Below are positions 33,778 through 45,568 of a DNA stretch of 64,000 bases, piece after piece. The stretch comes from Siphonodentalium dalli (lineage: Eukaryota; Mollusca; Scaphopoda; Gadilida; Siphonodentaliidae). The stretch covers positions 55,655,899 to 55,719,898 of the forward strand of contig CP136067.1 in assembly GCA_032622095.1 (NCBI GenBank), written 5' to 3'. Position 1 is the stretch's first letter, and each line of letters begins with the position of its first letter. Both the position numbers and the translations under genes were made by a program. The notes under the pieces were generated by a model that did not search any database, was not told where the DNA came from, and saw nothing but the letters and a program-made list of their open reading frames with translations.

Positions 33778-34992
33778 ATGTTCTCAATGTGTCTGCGTGT
33801 GTTCTGCTGTCTTTTCGTGTGTTCGAATTGGACCTTGGCATCAGAAACAACTATGATCAAGCAACTCTATGATAACATAACAACGAACTACTCACCATAT
33901 CTTCGACCTGTGCCATTCGGGAATGAGACGATATACGTCGATGTGATATTGAGACTGATGGCAATCACTAAATTGGACGACGTTACTCAATCAATGTGGT
34001 CGAATATATTTCTCCATATCTATTGGTCCGATCAGATCCTTACGTGGGATCCTAAATATTTCAACGGAATAAGAAGCATCAAACTCCCAGCCAAAGAGGT
34101 GTGGAAACCACACATGCAGCCCGTAAATATGATTGACGAATCGACACAATCTGCCAGCAGTGATCTCCCCGTAAAGGTCAGCCATGACGGTAGCATACTT
34201 CTGATTTCTAGTGCGGCATTGATAAGCAAATGTGCTATCGATATGACGTCATTTCCGTTTGACAAACATGACTGTGACTTTATTATCACGTTGTGGATGT
34301 ATACATCGGAAGAGGTAACACTAAGAAACGTTACCATGTCCTTGGAATTTTACGATCCAAATGGGGTTTGGAACCTTACTAATTCGAGTATTTCCAGGGA
34401 CAAATGGCCTACTGGTGTTCAGTACACGAAAGTATCAGTGACCGTCGAGAGAATGTCGCAGTTTATTGCGGTTACATTAATAGCGCCCGTAATTATACTA
34501 AACATACTGAATACTGCTGTTTTCCTTATACCGGCGGATTCAGGGGAGAAAATTACATTCGCCGTTACAGCATGGCTTACGTTCGCAGTATTCATGAGTT
34601 TTATATCTGGTTATCTCCCGGAAGGTGGCGCCAGCATCTGCTACCTTTCGATGTATCTGTTGGTTATGTTGGTACAAAGTTCGATTGTTGTCATAGTAAC
34701 AGTTTTGACTGTCTGTGTTCATAACCAAACGGGAGAGATTCCTTGCATCCTGAATAGTATAATGAATTGCTCCAGAATTTGCCGCAGGAAAATCGCACCT
34801 AACGGAGACAATCCAGATGTGACCTCAGAAAATAACGAAATATCACACAAGCGGTATAACTCTACACGTGGTATCCGTATTCTCACATGGAAGGAAGTCA
34901 GCCCAACAATGAATACCATTTTCTTCTTTGTAATTCTCGCGACTTCTATTTTGGTGAATATCGTATTTTATCTGATGTGTGTGGCTGGTTGA
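33778..34992 (+). CDS. Nicotinic-type Cys-loop ligand-gated ion channel subunit, intronless (gene C)
   Basis: This 404-residue paralogue of genes A and B matches them at roughly two-thirds of positions by eye. It has a signal peptide (MFSMCLRVFCCLFVCSNW), a VWKPH loop-A-like motif, a Cys-loop CAIDMTSFPFDKHDC, four membrane segments, and GEK then ITFAVTAWLTFAVFM in M2 with Leu 9' and Trp 8'. It has no vicinal cysteines. M1-M3 are the most conserved parts, while the signal peptide and the M3-M4 loop vary most. The first in-frame ATG is 33778; the GTG at 33769 is not a plausible eukaryotic start. It has the same single-exon layout and shared promoter block, so A, B and C form one locally expanded family, probably derived from a retroposed intronless ancestor. 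Confidence 0.92.
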   Translation: MFSMCLRVFCCLFVCSNWTLASETTMIKQLYDNITTNYSPYLRPVPFGNETIYVDVILRLMAITKLDDVTQSMWSNIFLHIYWSDQILTWDPKYFNGIRSIKLPAKEVWKPHMQPVNMIDESTQSASSDLPVKVSHDGSILLISSAALISKCAIDMTSFPFDKHDCDFIITLWMYTSEEVTLRNVTMSLEFYDPNGVWNLTNSSISRDKWPTGVQYTKVSVTVERMSQFIAVTLIAPVIILNILNTAVFLIPADSGEKITFAVTAWLTFAVFMSFISGYLPEGGASICYLSMYLLVMLVQSSIVVIVTVLTVCVHNQTGEIPCILNSIMNCSRICRRKIAPNGDNPDVTSENNEISHKRYNSTRGIRILTWKEVSPTMNTIFFFVILATSILVNIVFYLMCVAG

Positions 34993-35077
34993 TATTTCAG
35001 AATAGCTATGCGCAACGAGTCGCTAATTATGACACAGTTGCAGACATTCAATGAAGTGTGTTCTTACTTTAACTGTT

Positions 35078-35083
35078 ATTAAA
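35078..35083 (+). terminator. Putative polyadenylation signal ATTAAA (gene C)
   Basis: It is conserved with genes A and B at a similar distance after the stop. Confidence 0.45.
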
Positions 35084-35542
35084 GAAATTAACTACATTAA
35101 TGACCAGCGATGGGTGGCGATTGATGTGGAAGATAGAGTGTCCTTTCTGAGACCGGTGCCATAGCGTGGAGTCAGTATACGTCAAACATTGCATGCACTG
35201 ATAGTCAGCTGTGCCATTCTCGTTTCGTTTGGTTTTCACGTATTTTCAACGGATATATGCCAGTGATTTCGAAGCGCATGTTTTGATGATAGATTCCTCT
35301 ATCGGGGTTTTATCAAACATTCTACAATCATGCTCAGGAATTGCATTAAACGCACTAGAATGCGCAAGTTTGATGTACCCCTACGAGTTTGTAGACTCTC
35401 TTTTCTGCTTTAAACAAAAGCCAGATTGGCTGGAGACGAACTGAGCAACGCCAGATGACCCTCACTTGATAACTACAAAACTGGTCATACAACATATCCT
35501 CGCAGAAATACGCACATAATCGACCTATCATAATGTGCGCGC
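35084..35542. other. Intergenic, no gene seen
   Basis: A 77-codon + frame at 35211-35444 has no recognisable domain. Nothing else was noted. Confidence 0.4.
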
Positions 35543-35646
35543 ATAATCTGTTTAGAATCGCCTCATTGTGAGTCGATAATATGACTAAAATGTTCTCATT
35601 TTCAGTACATTATCGACTCAACATGAGACAATTCTAAGCAGATTAC
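35543..35646. repeat. Small foldback (TAATCTGCTTAGAATTG family), copy 2
   Basis: Arms ATAATCTG(T/C)TTAGAAT(C/T)G plus CTCA..GTGAGTCGATAA pair across a ~30-base loop. Related to 18574-18692. Confidence 0.75.
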
Positions 35647-35742
35647 CTACCTGAAATGAGATCTGTTATAAGCATATATTTACATACCCCTAATATCTCT
35701 TCCGATTTCCCCATAGCGTTACGGTAGACACACCCCCTTATT

Positions 35743-35815
35743 CAATGTGTTCATAAACCTATGAACGTAACGTGACGTCACTTCCAATGTCGTTCATAGG
35801 TTTATGAACACATTG
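35743..35815. repeat. Perfect 25-bp-arm palindrome
   Basis: The arms at 35743-35767 and 35791-35815 are exact inverse copies (CAATGTGTTCATAAACC...), with a 23-base loop containing TGACGTCA, the CRE-type octamer. Confidence 0.85.
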
Positions 35816-36060
35816 GTACCGGAAATCACCGGGGATTGTCGGACATTACCGACTGCTTGAGTATCTAGTCAGCCAATACGCCAAGGATTTGGTAGCAAAC
35901 AATATGTAATCGAGGTTCGAAAGATCACGATTGGATGGCTAGTGGCATCTCATCGCGAGCACGGGTGGCACGAGATGTTCGATTGACTATCATAATGTTG
36001 GTTATCATATAATCCCATATCCATAATATGTCAAATATAGCGAATTATCGAAATATGAAA

Positions 36061-36200
36061 TACAACGAAAAAGCGAAATATGAAAATACAGCAAAATAGT
36101 ACGAAAAATCGAAATAGGAAAATACAACGAAATAGCGAAATATAGAGCGAAATATAGAGCGAAATATAGAGCGAAATATAGAGCGAAATATAGAAATAGG
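36061..36200. repeat. 12-bp minisatellite (GCGAAATATAGA)
   Basis: Perfect 12-base units run at about 36131-36195, preceded by degenerate CGAAATA(T/G)GAAAATAC units. Confidence 0.85.
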
Positions 36201-36318
36201 AAATTATTTTTATAAACGAACTAACGGAGATATTTGAAAAAGTGTTTTTGACGAAATAACGGACATATTTGGAGAAGTGTTTTAAAGAGCGTAAGGATAT
36301 AAATATAAATAATAAACG

Positions 36319-36433
36319 GCCGATTCAACGTGGTCATGGGTTTTGACCGCGATAAAAAATCAGCAAACTCCGCATGAACCCAGTTTGCTGAATTTTTCTC
36401 GCGGTCAAAATCCCATGACCACATTGAAACCGC
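36319..36433. repeat. Hairpin palindrome, ~45-bp arms
   Basis: The left arm GGTCATGGGTTTTGACCGCG...CAGCAAACT faces its inverse AGTTTGCTGAA...CGCGGTCAAAATCCCATGACC across a ~12-base loop. It is probably a foldback MITE. Confidence 0.8.
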
Positions 36434-37458
36434 CGTTCATTTCTTATATAATGTGCATGTTTTCGGGAGAACAGGCTGGGTTATATATACCTTTATTTTG
36501 TGATATTTTGAAGCAGATTATAGGTCAACTTGCGATTAGTGTGCCAGTTGGACAGTTTGATTTTTGGCGTTTTAGGCTGGACATAGGAACGATATGTGCA
36601 CCTAGACATTGAACGTAGCCTTGCGCTAGTCTGCATTATGTAATTCCTATTATATTGTCCATGATCGTTTATGATAGATATGCCTGTTTTTCACCGTGAT
36701 ACTTACTTTATTGGTCTCCCTGCCATTGTGATACGATAATTATTTAATATGGTCGCTGAAATATTGCCACTTCTGTTTACTCTCCTGAATTTACACCAGG
36801 AATTGAAAACGTCCCTCCAAAATGTTAAGAAATTTTCATCGTATATTAAACAGAATAATCTGGGTTCCATCCAGTAGAGGCCCATGAGTGTTTACATACC
36901 AGACACCTTATCCACTACACGGGTTTTTATTGCACTGTCGAAGCTGACCATTTAGCCCTCATAATTAGTGATCGAGACATAATTATTTTTTCACACTGTC
37001 TCTTTTCGAGTTCCATATAAAGTGGCACGAAATGGTGTATTTTATGAAAGTATCATTTAGACTAAGTCATGCCATAAATATGTCAGTTAACTTTGGAATG
37101 ATAAGTGCATGCGACAGTTATTCTAGCAGGAACAATACATGATAAACTCTTTATCGTTTAAGCATTTTTCATTTAGAAAGATATCCACCCACACGTTTCT
37201 GTATTTAAGAATGTAGCCATCAATTAAAATTGGACTGATATGAGTTCCCGGTCATAGGTCTACAAGAAAACCATAGTCAGAAATGGTAACGCCACCAAAA
37301 TCATATTATTAGCCATAAATATAAATTATAATATAATTATAATATAAACTAGCTTTCAAATTCCATGTGGGAAATTTGGATACCTCCATGTATCAAGTTT
37401 TCCCGTTTCTCGTGTTATACATTATATTCTTCAATTAAACTGTCTCGCTTTTTATTAC
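36434..37458. other. Intergenic, no gene seen
   Basis: AT-rich, with short TATAATATAATTATAATATA runs near 37320. No credible coding frame was found. Confidence 0.5.
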
Positions 37459-37895
37459 ACTAGCTGGTGGGCCCGATTTCGTCCAGGCTGTTTCCCATCT
37501 CCTTTCCGGCGAAAGGCGCGATTTGACCTTGAATTGACTATTTTGAAAGTCAAGGGCAGGTCGGGGTCATGATTTGACCCATCCAAAACACACCCCGGAC
37601 AAAACTACCCCTAGTTATTAAATTTAGTGGAAATACGTCCGTTTTACCAGATTTGACCTTGAATTGACCATTTTGAAGGTCAAGGTCAGGTCGGGGTCAC
37701 GATTTGACCGTTCAAAACACTTCCCGGATAAAACTATCCCTAGGTATCAAATTTCGTCGAAACCGTCCGTTTTACCAGATTTGACCTTGAATTGACTGTT
37801 TTAAAGGTCAAGGTCAGGTCGGGGTCACGATTTGACCCGTCCAAAACACTCCCCGGACAAAAGTAACCCTAAGTATAAAATTTCGTGGAAATCCA
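37459..37895. repeat. ACTAGC-headed tandem repeat, ~128-bp units
   Basis: It begins ACTAGCTGGTGGGCCCGATTTCG and contains three units starting GATTTGACCTTGAATTGAC (near 37518, 37650, 37778). Each unit carries AGGTCAAGGTCAGGTCGGGG. This is the same family style as 16674-17570. Confidence 0.8.
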
Positions 37896-38059
37896 TCTTT
37901 GATTACCACACAATCGCATGCTTTCCAAACGGTGTAGTTATTATCAATATCAGCACATGTGCTAATCTGTGTCGGACTATTTTATTGAGCATTCGGGGTA
38001 AGACTACAGCTTTTAACGCGACCCATTTTTACTTTTACATCGACCTAATCCCCCATAAT

Positions 38060-38640
38060 CCCCCATTGCACCAGTGGTTATTATATTTTCACCGGTGGCG
38101 TTAATAACCAAGTTCCAAGTACATAGATCATTCGAGCTTCCAATTATGTCTACCAGTTTGGAAGGAGGTATAAGATGGATTGATAAATTCATGTGCTCTG
38201 AAAAATACTTGCCATGTTCACAGCCATTTTCGAGCTGCTTTCAATTTTCCACACATGCAGAAGTTAAACAAACGCTCTTTATGTCTACCATACAATGAAT
38301 AGACTAACAAGGAACGCTCTTTACTGTTCCATGTCGTGCACATGGCTGTTGTTTGTTTTGGGTCCAAACATCGTGCTCGAAGTTGTGTTTGTCATGACTT
38401 CAATGTGACTTTCTGGGAGTTGTGATGCGCGTAGAAAGGTATTTTGATACAGGCAGAATTTCAAAAGCGAATATTATTAGGTGTATTTTGGAGCGCAAAC
38501 CGCCATATAACCTTGGCCGCCACCTTCACCACTTAGACATAGCATTGTTATCGCTGATAGCCCTTTCTATACTGAATGGATTCTCCCACCGAGTTATAAA
38601 AGTACATATTTGAATGCTTTGTTCATCTGTAATGGAGGGG
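38060..38640. repeat. Dispersed repeat with paired AACGCTCTTT motifs (copy 1)
   Basis: It aligns with 42239-42735 across GCTCTGAAAAA...CTTGCC, CACAGCCATTTTC, two AACGCTCTTT motifs (38271-38280, 38313-38322), TGTTCCATGTCGTGCA, and GTGTATTTTGGAGCGCAAACC. Inverted repeat ends were not delimited. The 63-codon frame at 38422-38613 is not conserved with the other copy. Confidence 0.65.
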
Positions 38641-39414
38641 TGTTCAGGAAAATTGAGCAAACAACAGACAGGCAAAACATAATAAAAGTGCAGAAGGATT
38701 AATTTTCATTGGGGGAAATGCTCGGATAATAAGCTCAACTGGTCGTTTGTTTTAACTTATTAACATGCCCTAATGGAACTACTCGCCAATGAGTATTTAG
38801 TATAGAAGGGGTTAAGTACATAGGGTACATGCCACAAACCCATCAGGATATGCCGCTGGTCAGATAGATTTCAAAGTTCAGTATCTGGCGGGAAAAACGA
38901 TCAAGTTGCTGATATCGATATTAAGTTGTGTTGTGCCCATTGACCCAAATGTTGTCGAGACCCTAGAACAAACTATATATATATTCACAATCATGCCTAA
39001 ACCATTGGAAGGCCAAGTGGCATTTGGTGAACAGAAGCATGAATGCTCACATGATGACATACTCACCCGGGTTTTTTTAATATTCGCGATATGTTTGGCG
39101 GAACAAAGTACCAGAAGAACTGACACTTATGAATTCATAAAAGACGAATTTTCCGTTTGGGACGACTGATTTCTGTCAACGGGTGAAAGAACAGTTATAA
39201 CTGCCTCACTCCAAAATAAAACTCTTGTGATGGCACATAAAGGACATCGAGTTATTGTGAAAATTAAGGAAAACTGTAGAAATGCTATTTGGTGGCATAT
39301 AAATACCTAAAATGGATAGTCAAATTGAGACTTTGAAAAAAGTCATACACAATGAGCGAAAAATACAGTGGCAACACATTTAAATATACATTTTTGGATA
39401 AATTCAGATAGCCC
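38641..39414. other. Intergenic; unrecognised 87-codon frame
   Basis: The plus frame 38906-39169 (PKPLEGQVAFGEQKHECS, then HDDILTRVFLIFAICLAEQ) has protein-like composition, but no family was recognised and there is no second copy to test it against. Confidence 0.3.
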
Positions 39415-40600
39415 GAAGAGAAAGAGGGTACTAATCGCGGTAAATGACCTTCGTTCGGTCGAATTTCAGTTTTCGCTCTGCTCGAGTAAATTTCGGAAAA
39501 TGTGGCAAACTGTCCCATATTAAAAAATGGCCACCTGGGCCGAATTTTTTGGGCCGAAAATATTTTGGGTCGAGTTCGAAAAAGTGGGTCAAATAGAAAT
39601 TCCCGCTCTGCTCGGTCAGGAAAATTTGGGAAAATGTGGCAACTGACCATGGCAACGTCTTAAGTAAGGCGAGACGAAATTTCGTGAAAAAAAAAATCCG
39701 CGAAAAAAGTTAAAAAATGTCTCGAAAATAGGCAAAGTCGGAAAATAAACGTAAATTGGCCGAAACAAGTGCTGGGTCATTAATGGCCACCTCGGCCAAA
39801 ACAAATTTGGGTCGAGTCCGAAAAAATCGGTCGAATTTAAGTTTTCGCTCTGCTCGGTCGGGTAAATTTCGGAAAATGTGGCAAACTGTCCCATATTAAA
39901 AAATGGCCACCTGGGCCGAACTTATCTTTGGTCGAGTCCGAAAGTCGAATTTCAGTTTTCGCTCTGCTCGGTCGGGTAAATTTCGGAAAATGTGACAAAC
40001 TGTCCCATATTAAAAAATGGCCACCTGGGCCGAACTTTTTGGGCGGAAAATATTAATGACATGGCCATTAATGACACAGCACTTGTTTCGGCCAATTTCC
40101 GTTTATTTTCGGACTTTGCCTATTTTCGAGGCATTTTTGAACTTTTTTCGCGGATTTTGTTTCACACTAAATTTCGTCTCGCCTTACTTAAGACGTTGCC
40201 ATGGTCATTTGCCACATTTTCCCAAATTTTCCTGACCGAGCAGAGCGGGAATTTCTATTTGACCCACTTTTTCGAACTCGACCCAAAATATTTTCAGCCC
40301 AAAAAGTTCGGCCCAGGTGGCCATTTTTTTAATATTGGACAGTTTGCCACATTTTCCGAAATTTACCGACCGAGCAGAGCGAAAACTGAAATTCGACCGA
40401 CTTTTTCGGATTCGACCCAAACAAATTTTGGCCGAGGTGGCCATTAATGACCCAGCATTTGTTTCGGCCAATTTCCGTTTATTTTCGGACTTTGCCTATT
40501 TTCGAGGCATTTTTTAACCTTTTTCGCGGATTTTTTTTCACACGAAATTTCGTCTCGCCTTACTTTCGTCTCGTCATTTGCCACATTTTCCCAAATTTTT
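39415..40600. repeat. 1.2-kb foldback array of GGCCACCTGGGCCGAA units
   Basis: A repeating sentence appears three to four times on the left (39470-40030) and inverted on the right (40080-40600). It is built from AAATTTCGGAAAATGTGGCA, AACTGTCCCATATTAAAAAA, TGGCCACCTGGGCCGAA, GTCGAGTTCGAAAAAGT and CGCTCTGCTCGG. The symmetry centre is near 40050. All six-frame ORFs here (both strands) are translations of these units. No element ends or target duplication were resolved. Confidence 0.85.
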
Positions 40601-41700
40601 GGAATAAAGAATAAGGAATAAGGAAGAAGGAACGGAATTCACGCTGCTTGTGAATATTATGTCCAATATGAACCTATTTGTACGAGGAAAATGTATGTTG
40701 CCCAGGGCCCTGTATAAGTAGTCGGCACTGTATACCTACTTAGTGTATTAGACATGTATGCCGTCTCTTATTGGATTGATTGTGATTACATTCATTAGAA
40801 ATTGTGGATTCAGCCCGGGATTATGTATAAATGATAAGTATATATTAGGAAATGCTTTTTTTTTACATCGTTGTAAACAGATACAGCCGCACAGTGAAGC
40901 ATTTTGCAGATCACACACGGTCAGACCCCACCAGGGTTCTGTTATGGCTAATTCCTTACAGGGCAGAAGCTCTAATATGAAGTAACTAACTGTAATGCGG
41001 GCTTCACCGAAGTCTTGTGAAGCTTTCTTGGTGCAGTTGGATCCCATATATAGAATATCATCCACGCCATTTGCAACAAAATGTGTTTGTTCACTTTGAT
41101 TTGAATACGATCTTTGAACCACTCAATGATACCAATTGACAGATGAAACAACAAACCGGAATGCATCGCCAAAGAGATCTTCTCATTCTGCTCATACTAT
41201 ATTTCAAGACGAAATATGTCAAATAAAATGTTATATATAATTTATGTCACCACATCCAGGTATTAATAAATTGTTCATAAATCATCAGCGAATGCCTTGA
41301 ATGTTATGTCATATATTTCGTGATTGCCCTTTCTGCATGGCGTGTGATAATTTCTAATTGTCCCAATTCATTGTCCGTTATGTCATGGCTTGATTCATAA
41401 ACAGCATCTGATATAATTTTCATGTTGATACCTGCTGGGTTTTTTTAGGATGCGTGTGTATTCAGCATGTATACTCGACTCAAATTATTCAGTTGTAGCA
41501 TATTTCCGTTGAATTAAGTGGAAGGCGTCTAATAGATGGTCGGGTTCGCGTATATCGCTCCTTTAATTTATGACACAACTATTGGTCTATTTTTTAAACG
41601 TTCAATAAAAAATGTGTATTGTCCTTGGACAATACGCGCCGATTGTGTATAGACAACGTCCTTCACGACGGCATCATCTGTAACTGAAATAGTGTTCACT
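40601..41700. other. Intergenic, possible fossil coding on minus strand
   Basis: No gene was recognised in 40601-41560. A minus frame at 41568-41700 (DDAVVKDVVYTQSARIVQG) continues in composition after the hAT-like insertion at 42239-42360, suggesting coding DNA interrupted by that insertion. Confidence 0.35.
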
Positions 41701-41708
41701 ATTATGAG

Positions 41709-42230
41709 CAGGGATGGATCCAGCGATTTTTTGGGGACACCTGTTTTGGGACCATGATATGCCGAAGGCATATCCCAAGGGCCGTAGGCCTGAGATGGGG
41801 TAGGTCGCCCCCTCCCTTATGTGCAGCATTAAAGATCCCGCATTAATCCCGCATTAAAGATACCTTACAAGGTCAAGATAAAGGCCAATGTATTATCTTA
41901 TATATGCAAGGCTCCTTAGATGGGAGACTCTCATTTATATAAGAGAATGCATTGGCACAGGATTTTTGCAAAATTTCAAGAAGCCCCAGTCATTAAAGGG
42001 TTAAAATAGTTCTCACTGGACACTTGATTAAGCAAATAAAGGCTCTATATCAACTGTATATTTATGATTTGCATTGCATGTTGTTGAATTATAATAGAAG
42101 ATTTCCTTCAAAATATCGAAAATTCAGCTTTAATAAAACTATCCACTTGCAATTTGGGGACATTTAGGCCACCAGAGTTTGGGCCCCCAAACCTGTAACA
42201 GGTATCAAAAGAGCCCTGGATCCTTCCCTG
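41709..42230. mobile_element. hAT-like MITE, 522 bp
   Basis: The ends CAGGGATGGATCCAG and (inverse) CAGGGAAGGATCCAG are flanked by the 8-bp target duplication ATTATGAG (41701-41708, 42231-42238). CAGGG ends with an 8-bp duplication are classical hAT. It is non-coding inside. Confidence 0.92.
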
Positions 42231-42238
42231 ATTATGAG

Positions 42239-42735
42239 GTATATTCTACCTTGTTCAACTAAATGAAGCAATATCCACTTAAACGGACATGGGTCATTCG
42301 AACCTCCAAATTGTTTTCTGCTAGTTTGGAGCGACGGATACAACAGGGCGATAAATAAACAAACTATTGATCTACCGGCTACATATGCTCTGAAAAACAC
42401 TTTGCCAAATAAGTCACAGCCATTTTCAGCCATTTTCAACTTTTCGCCAGAAGTCAAGCAACCGCTCTTTATTGCTACCATATCAGGAATAGACTACCAC
42501 GGAACGCTCTTTTCTGTTCCATGTCGTGCAAATGGGGCCCAAACACCGTATTCACAGTTGTATTTTTCATTACTTCAATGCGTCTTTTGGGGTTATATTA
42601 CAGAATGCTCGTACAAAGGTAATTCAGATATTTCTCGACCTATTTCGATACTGAGAAAAATTCAAAAGCGAATAATATTATGTGTATTTTGGAGCGCAAA
42701 CCGCCATGTGGTATGTATGCTACATTACAAGCCAC
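42239..42735. repeat. Dispersed repeat with paired AACGCTCTTT motifs (copy 2)
   Basis: This is the counterpart of 38060-38640. The motifs are at 42461-42470 (one mismatch) and 42503-42512. Confidence 0.65.
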
Positions 42736-43421
42736 AGTATAGAACAACACAGTGATGGGGAACATGTTAACGTTCTATCAATGTACTAATTAGTCGATAT
42801 TTTCAGTCAGCGCGCACGTAACATTATTTACTAGGTGTAATATGATATCGAAATAGTATACGTCGCTCTGAATGTTTATAAAATTCCTATTAACAGAAAT
42901 CAAGTTTCTATATAGCACGATGTGAAAACACGCGTGGACGATATCTCATAATTCTATCATCAATATTTCTAGGGACACACTTCTGATTTTGTGGGGGGGG
43001 GGGGGTGGGGGCGGCGGTACCACACACCACCTACAGTGAATTTTGGAATTTTGAAGCTTGAAAGTCATAACTTTGAAGAAATTAGTCCCTCCATTGCTGA
43101 CACTTTTTGTCGGCAATGCACTAGCGGTTATGTATATTTCACTGTTGTACCAACGTGTGTGTAATTTCAAACCATTTATAATTTAGACCCCAGAATTAAA
43201 AACGTGTTTGGTCGTCATTGCGTGGGGACAGATCGGTTGTGCATTAACCTGTCACGACTATATCTGGACGTCCATATTGAAAACGATTCATTAGATAATC
43301 GACGGGACGGTTCATGTACATGTATAATTTTATGTCCTGATATGGCAATCTAGTTCTGCATTATAGCTACCGCCCGAGTCTGCGTCGGCGCCTGACTTCG
43401 GTGAAAACGAGGCCGCAGAAC
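42724..43421. repeat. Direct duplication, downstream copy (MFS 3' end)
   Basis: It matches 44839-45568 from ATTACAAGCCACAG to GGCCGCAGAAC. It contains the last 17-18 codons of the transporter (43367-43421) and about 640 bases beyond its stop, with a G-run near 42993. Confidence 0.9.
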
Positions 43422-44487
43422 ACTACACAAGCTGTTGCGTTCACACCAAGAAGAAAAAAGTAGCCGTACCGTACACAATTCACACCAAAACAATCTATGG
43501 CTCCAGTCTTGTGGATGTTATGTTCATACAAATATCCGAAAATAAATTGAAAAATGAAATTAAAAATTGTCTGTGACGCTCGAATAAAGCCGAAATTTCT
43601 TCCCAGGTCGGCGATTCCGAATTTGGCGCTAATTTTTGCCGGAACTGATACCCACATAATGGCACTTGGCATACAACTCAAAACGGTTGCCGCGACGAAG
43701 CCGGTGAATGTGTGGCACGCGGAAGAATACAAAACCGTAGAAGTAAGTCCTAACAAGCATGCGACTGCTTGTATTACTACGCGCCGCGAGCGACATAGGT
43801 CTGACAGAAAGCCCGTGGACATGCTACAGATGAATACAGTCACGGCGTAAATAGCCAACAAAACGTCATCATGTTCACTGTATCCCAGCGCTTTTGAAGC
43901 CGTAGTCAAATTATTCAAACCGACAACTGCTACAGAACCAACAAGAACAAATGTCCAGAGGTATATGTGGTAGTTGTAGCTCTTCAAAACTTTTAGAAAC
44001 GGGATGTGGCCGCCAGGTCTTTCAGACATATCGAACTCAATTTCGAATATTTTACCCTCGTTTTCTACCATTGTGTTACTATCGTCTGCCTCGTTATCTT
44101 GCAGTGGTTCCGTTTCGGCGTCAATCATTTCTATTTCATTAATTTGTAATTCGGGGTTACGAATAGAAGACTTTCGTCGCGATTGATTTGAAAGATAGCT
44201 ATCATAGTCGCCTTCGTAATAAAATCTAGCGAAGATGATACAGAAAGTGTCAACAACAGCAAAGCAGATGGCGAGAAGGAACAGTAGACCTGGATAACCG
44301 ACGAACATGTAGGTTTTTTCTGGATCCGTTTCCCTCTTTAGTACATTGATGTATATCTGTGAGAACATGATGAGACTTCCGCCATAGATGGCATCTTGTA
44401 GACCGATTACTTTGCCTCTCCATTTTCCCTTGAAATTGGCTATTGATGTGTTCTGTGATGCGATGTAACAAAACATGGATCCCATGC
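43367..44487 (-). CDS. Nodulin-like MFS transporter, last exon
   Basis: This exon encodes about 373 residues of a major facilitator. GSMFCYIASQNTSIANF and KGKWRGKVIGL match the nodulin-like/MCH1-type signature (NxxNF, RGKVxGL) that follows the fourth membrane segment. There are about nine or ten predicted membrane segments, with an acidic cytosolic central loop (about residues 100-150 of the exon) containing the KSSIRNPELQINEIEM stretch. It ends EVRRRRRLGR then TAG. The 3' splice site is CTTTCTCTTGCAG at 44488. Joining in phase 1 to the exon at 61803-62009 gives continuous family sequence (AIMG then GMGSMF). The substrate is unknown; animal members are uncharacterised. Confidence 0.88.
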
Positions 44488-44838
44488 CTGCAAGAGAAAG
44501 TGGTAATTAGGCAGGTCTGCTCGTTTCTCGCACTAGGCACGGAGTGTTTTCTGGAACTATATATCACCAAGAAAACTAAGATGAATGCATCAGGTCGCCC
44601 GTGAACTATTTATCATAGAATTCTTGTAGCTATCTATTATACATTTTGGAATATCTGTATGCATGTGTGTATGAATGCATATATCTATGTGTGTTATAGA
44701 CTCGAACACTGCTCGACCGATCCGACTCGGATTTGGTATTTAACGTGTCAACTTGACCTCGCTCATAAGCATGTTTCTGGACCTTGACCGATCCGACTAA
44801 AATTGTGTGTGTAGGACTACTTTGATCCCGGGAGCAAT

Positions 44839-45568
44839 ATTACAAGCCACAGTATAGAACAACACAGTGATGGGGAACATGTTAACGTTCTATCTATGTA
44901 CTAATTAGTCGATATTTTCAGTCAGCGCGCACGTAACATTATTTACTAGGTGTAATATGATATCGAAATAGTATACGTCGCTCTGAATTTTTATAAAATT
45001 CCTATCAACAGAAATCAAGTTTCTATATAGCACGATGTGAAAACACGTGTGGACGATATCTCATAATTCTATCATCAATATTTCTAGGGACACACTTCTG
45101 ATTTTGTGGGGGGGGGGGGCGGTACCACACACCACCTGCAGTGAATTTTGGACTTTTGAAGCTTGAAAGTCATAACTTTGAAGAAATTAGTCCCTCCATT
45201 GCTGACACTTTTTGTCGGCAATGCACTAGCGGTTATGTATATTTCACTGTTGTACCAACGTGTGTGTAATTTCAAACCATTTATAATTTAGACCCCAGAA
45301 TTAAAAACGTGTTTGGTCGTCATTGCGTGGGGACAGATCGGTTGTGCATTAACCTGTCACGACTATATCTGGACGTCCATCGGTTGTGCATTAACCTGTC
45401 ACGACTATATCTGGACGTCCATATTGAAAACGATTCATTAGATAATCGACGGGACGGTTCATGTACATGTATAATTTTATGTCCTGATATGGCAATCTAG
45501 TTCTGCATTACAGCTACCGCCTGAGTCTGCGTCGGCGCCTGACTTCGGTGAAAACGAGGCCGCAGAAC
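44839..45568. repeat. Direct duplication, intronic copy of the MFS 3' end
   Basis: This is a copy of 42724-43421 placed in the intron of the same gene, about 350 bases upstream of the last exon. It differs by a shorter G-run and a 42-bp internal tandem duplication (45339-45380, 45381-45422). Confidence 0.9.

Noticed and set aside
39285-40517. Several 70-150-codon ORFs on both strands
   Set aside because: All are translations of the foldback array, repeating the same peptides on opposite strands.
43554-44186. Plus-strand ORFs over the transporter exon
   Set aside because: They are antisense to a coding exon with confirmed splice signals and family motifs.
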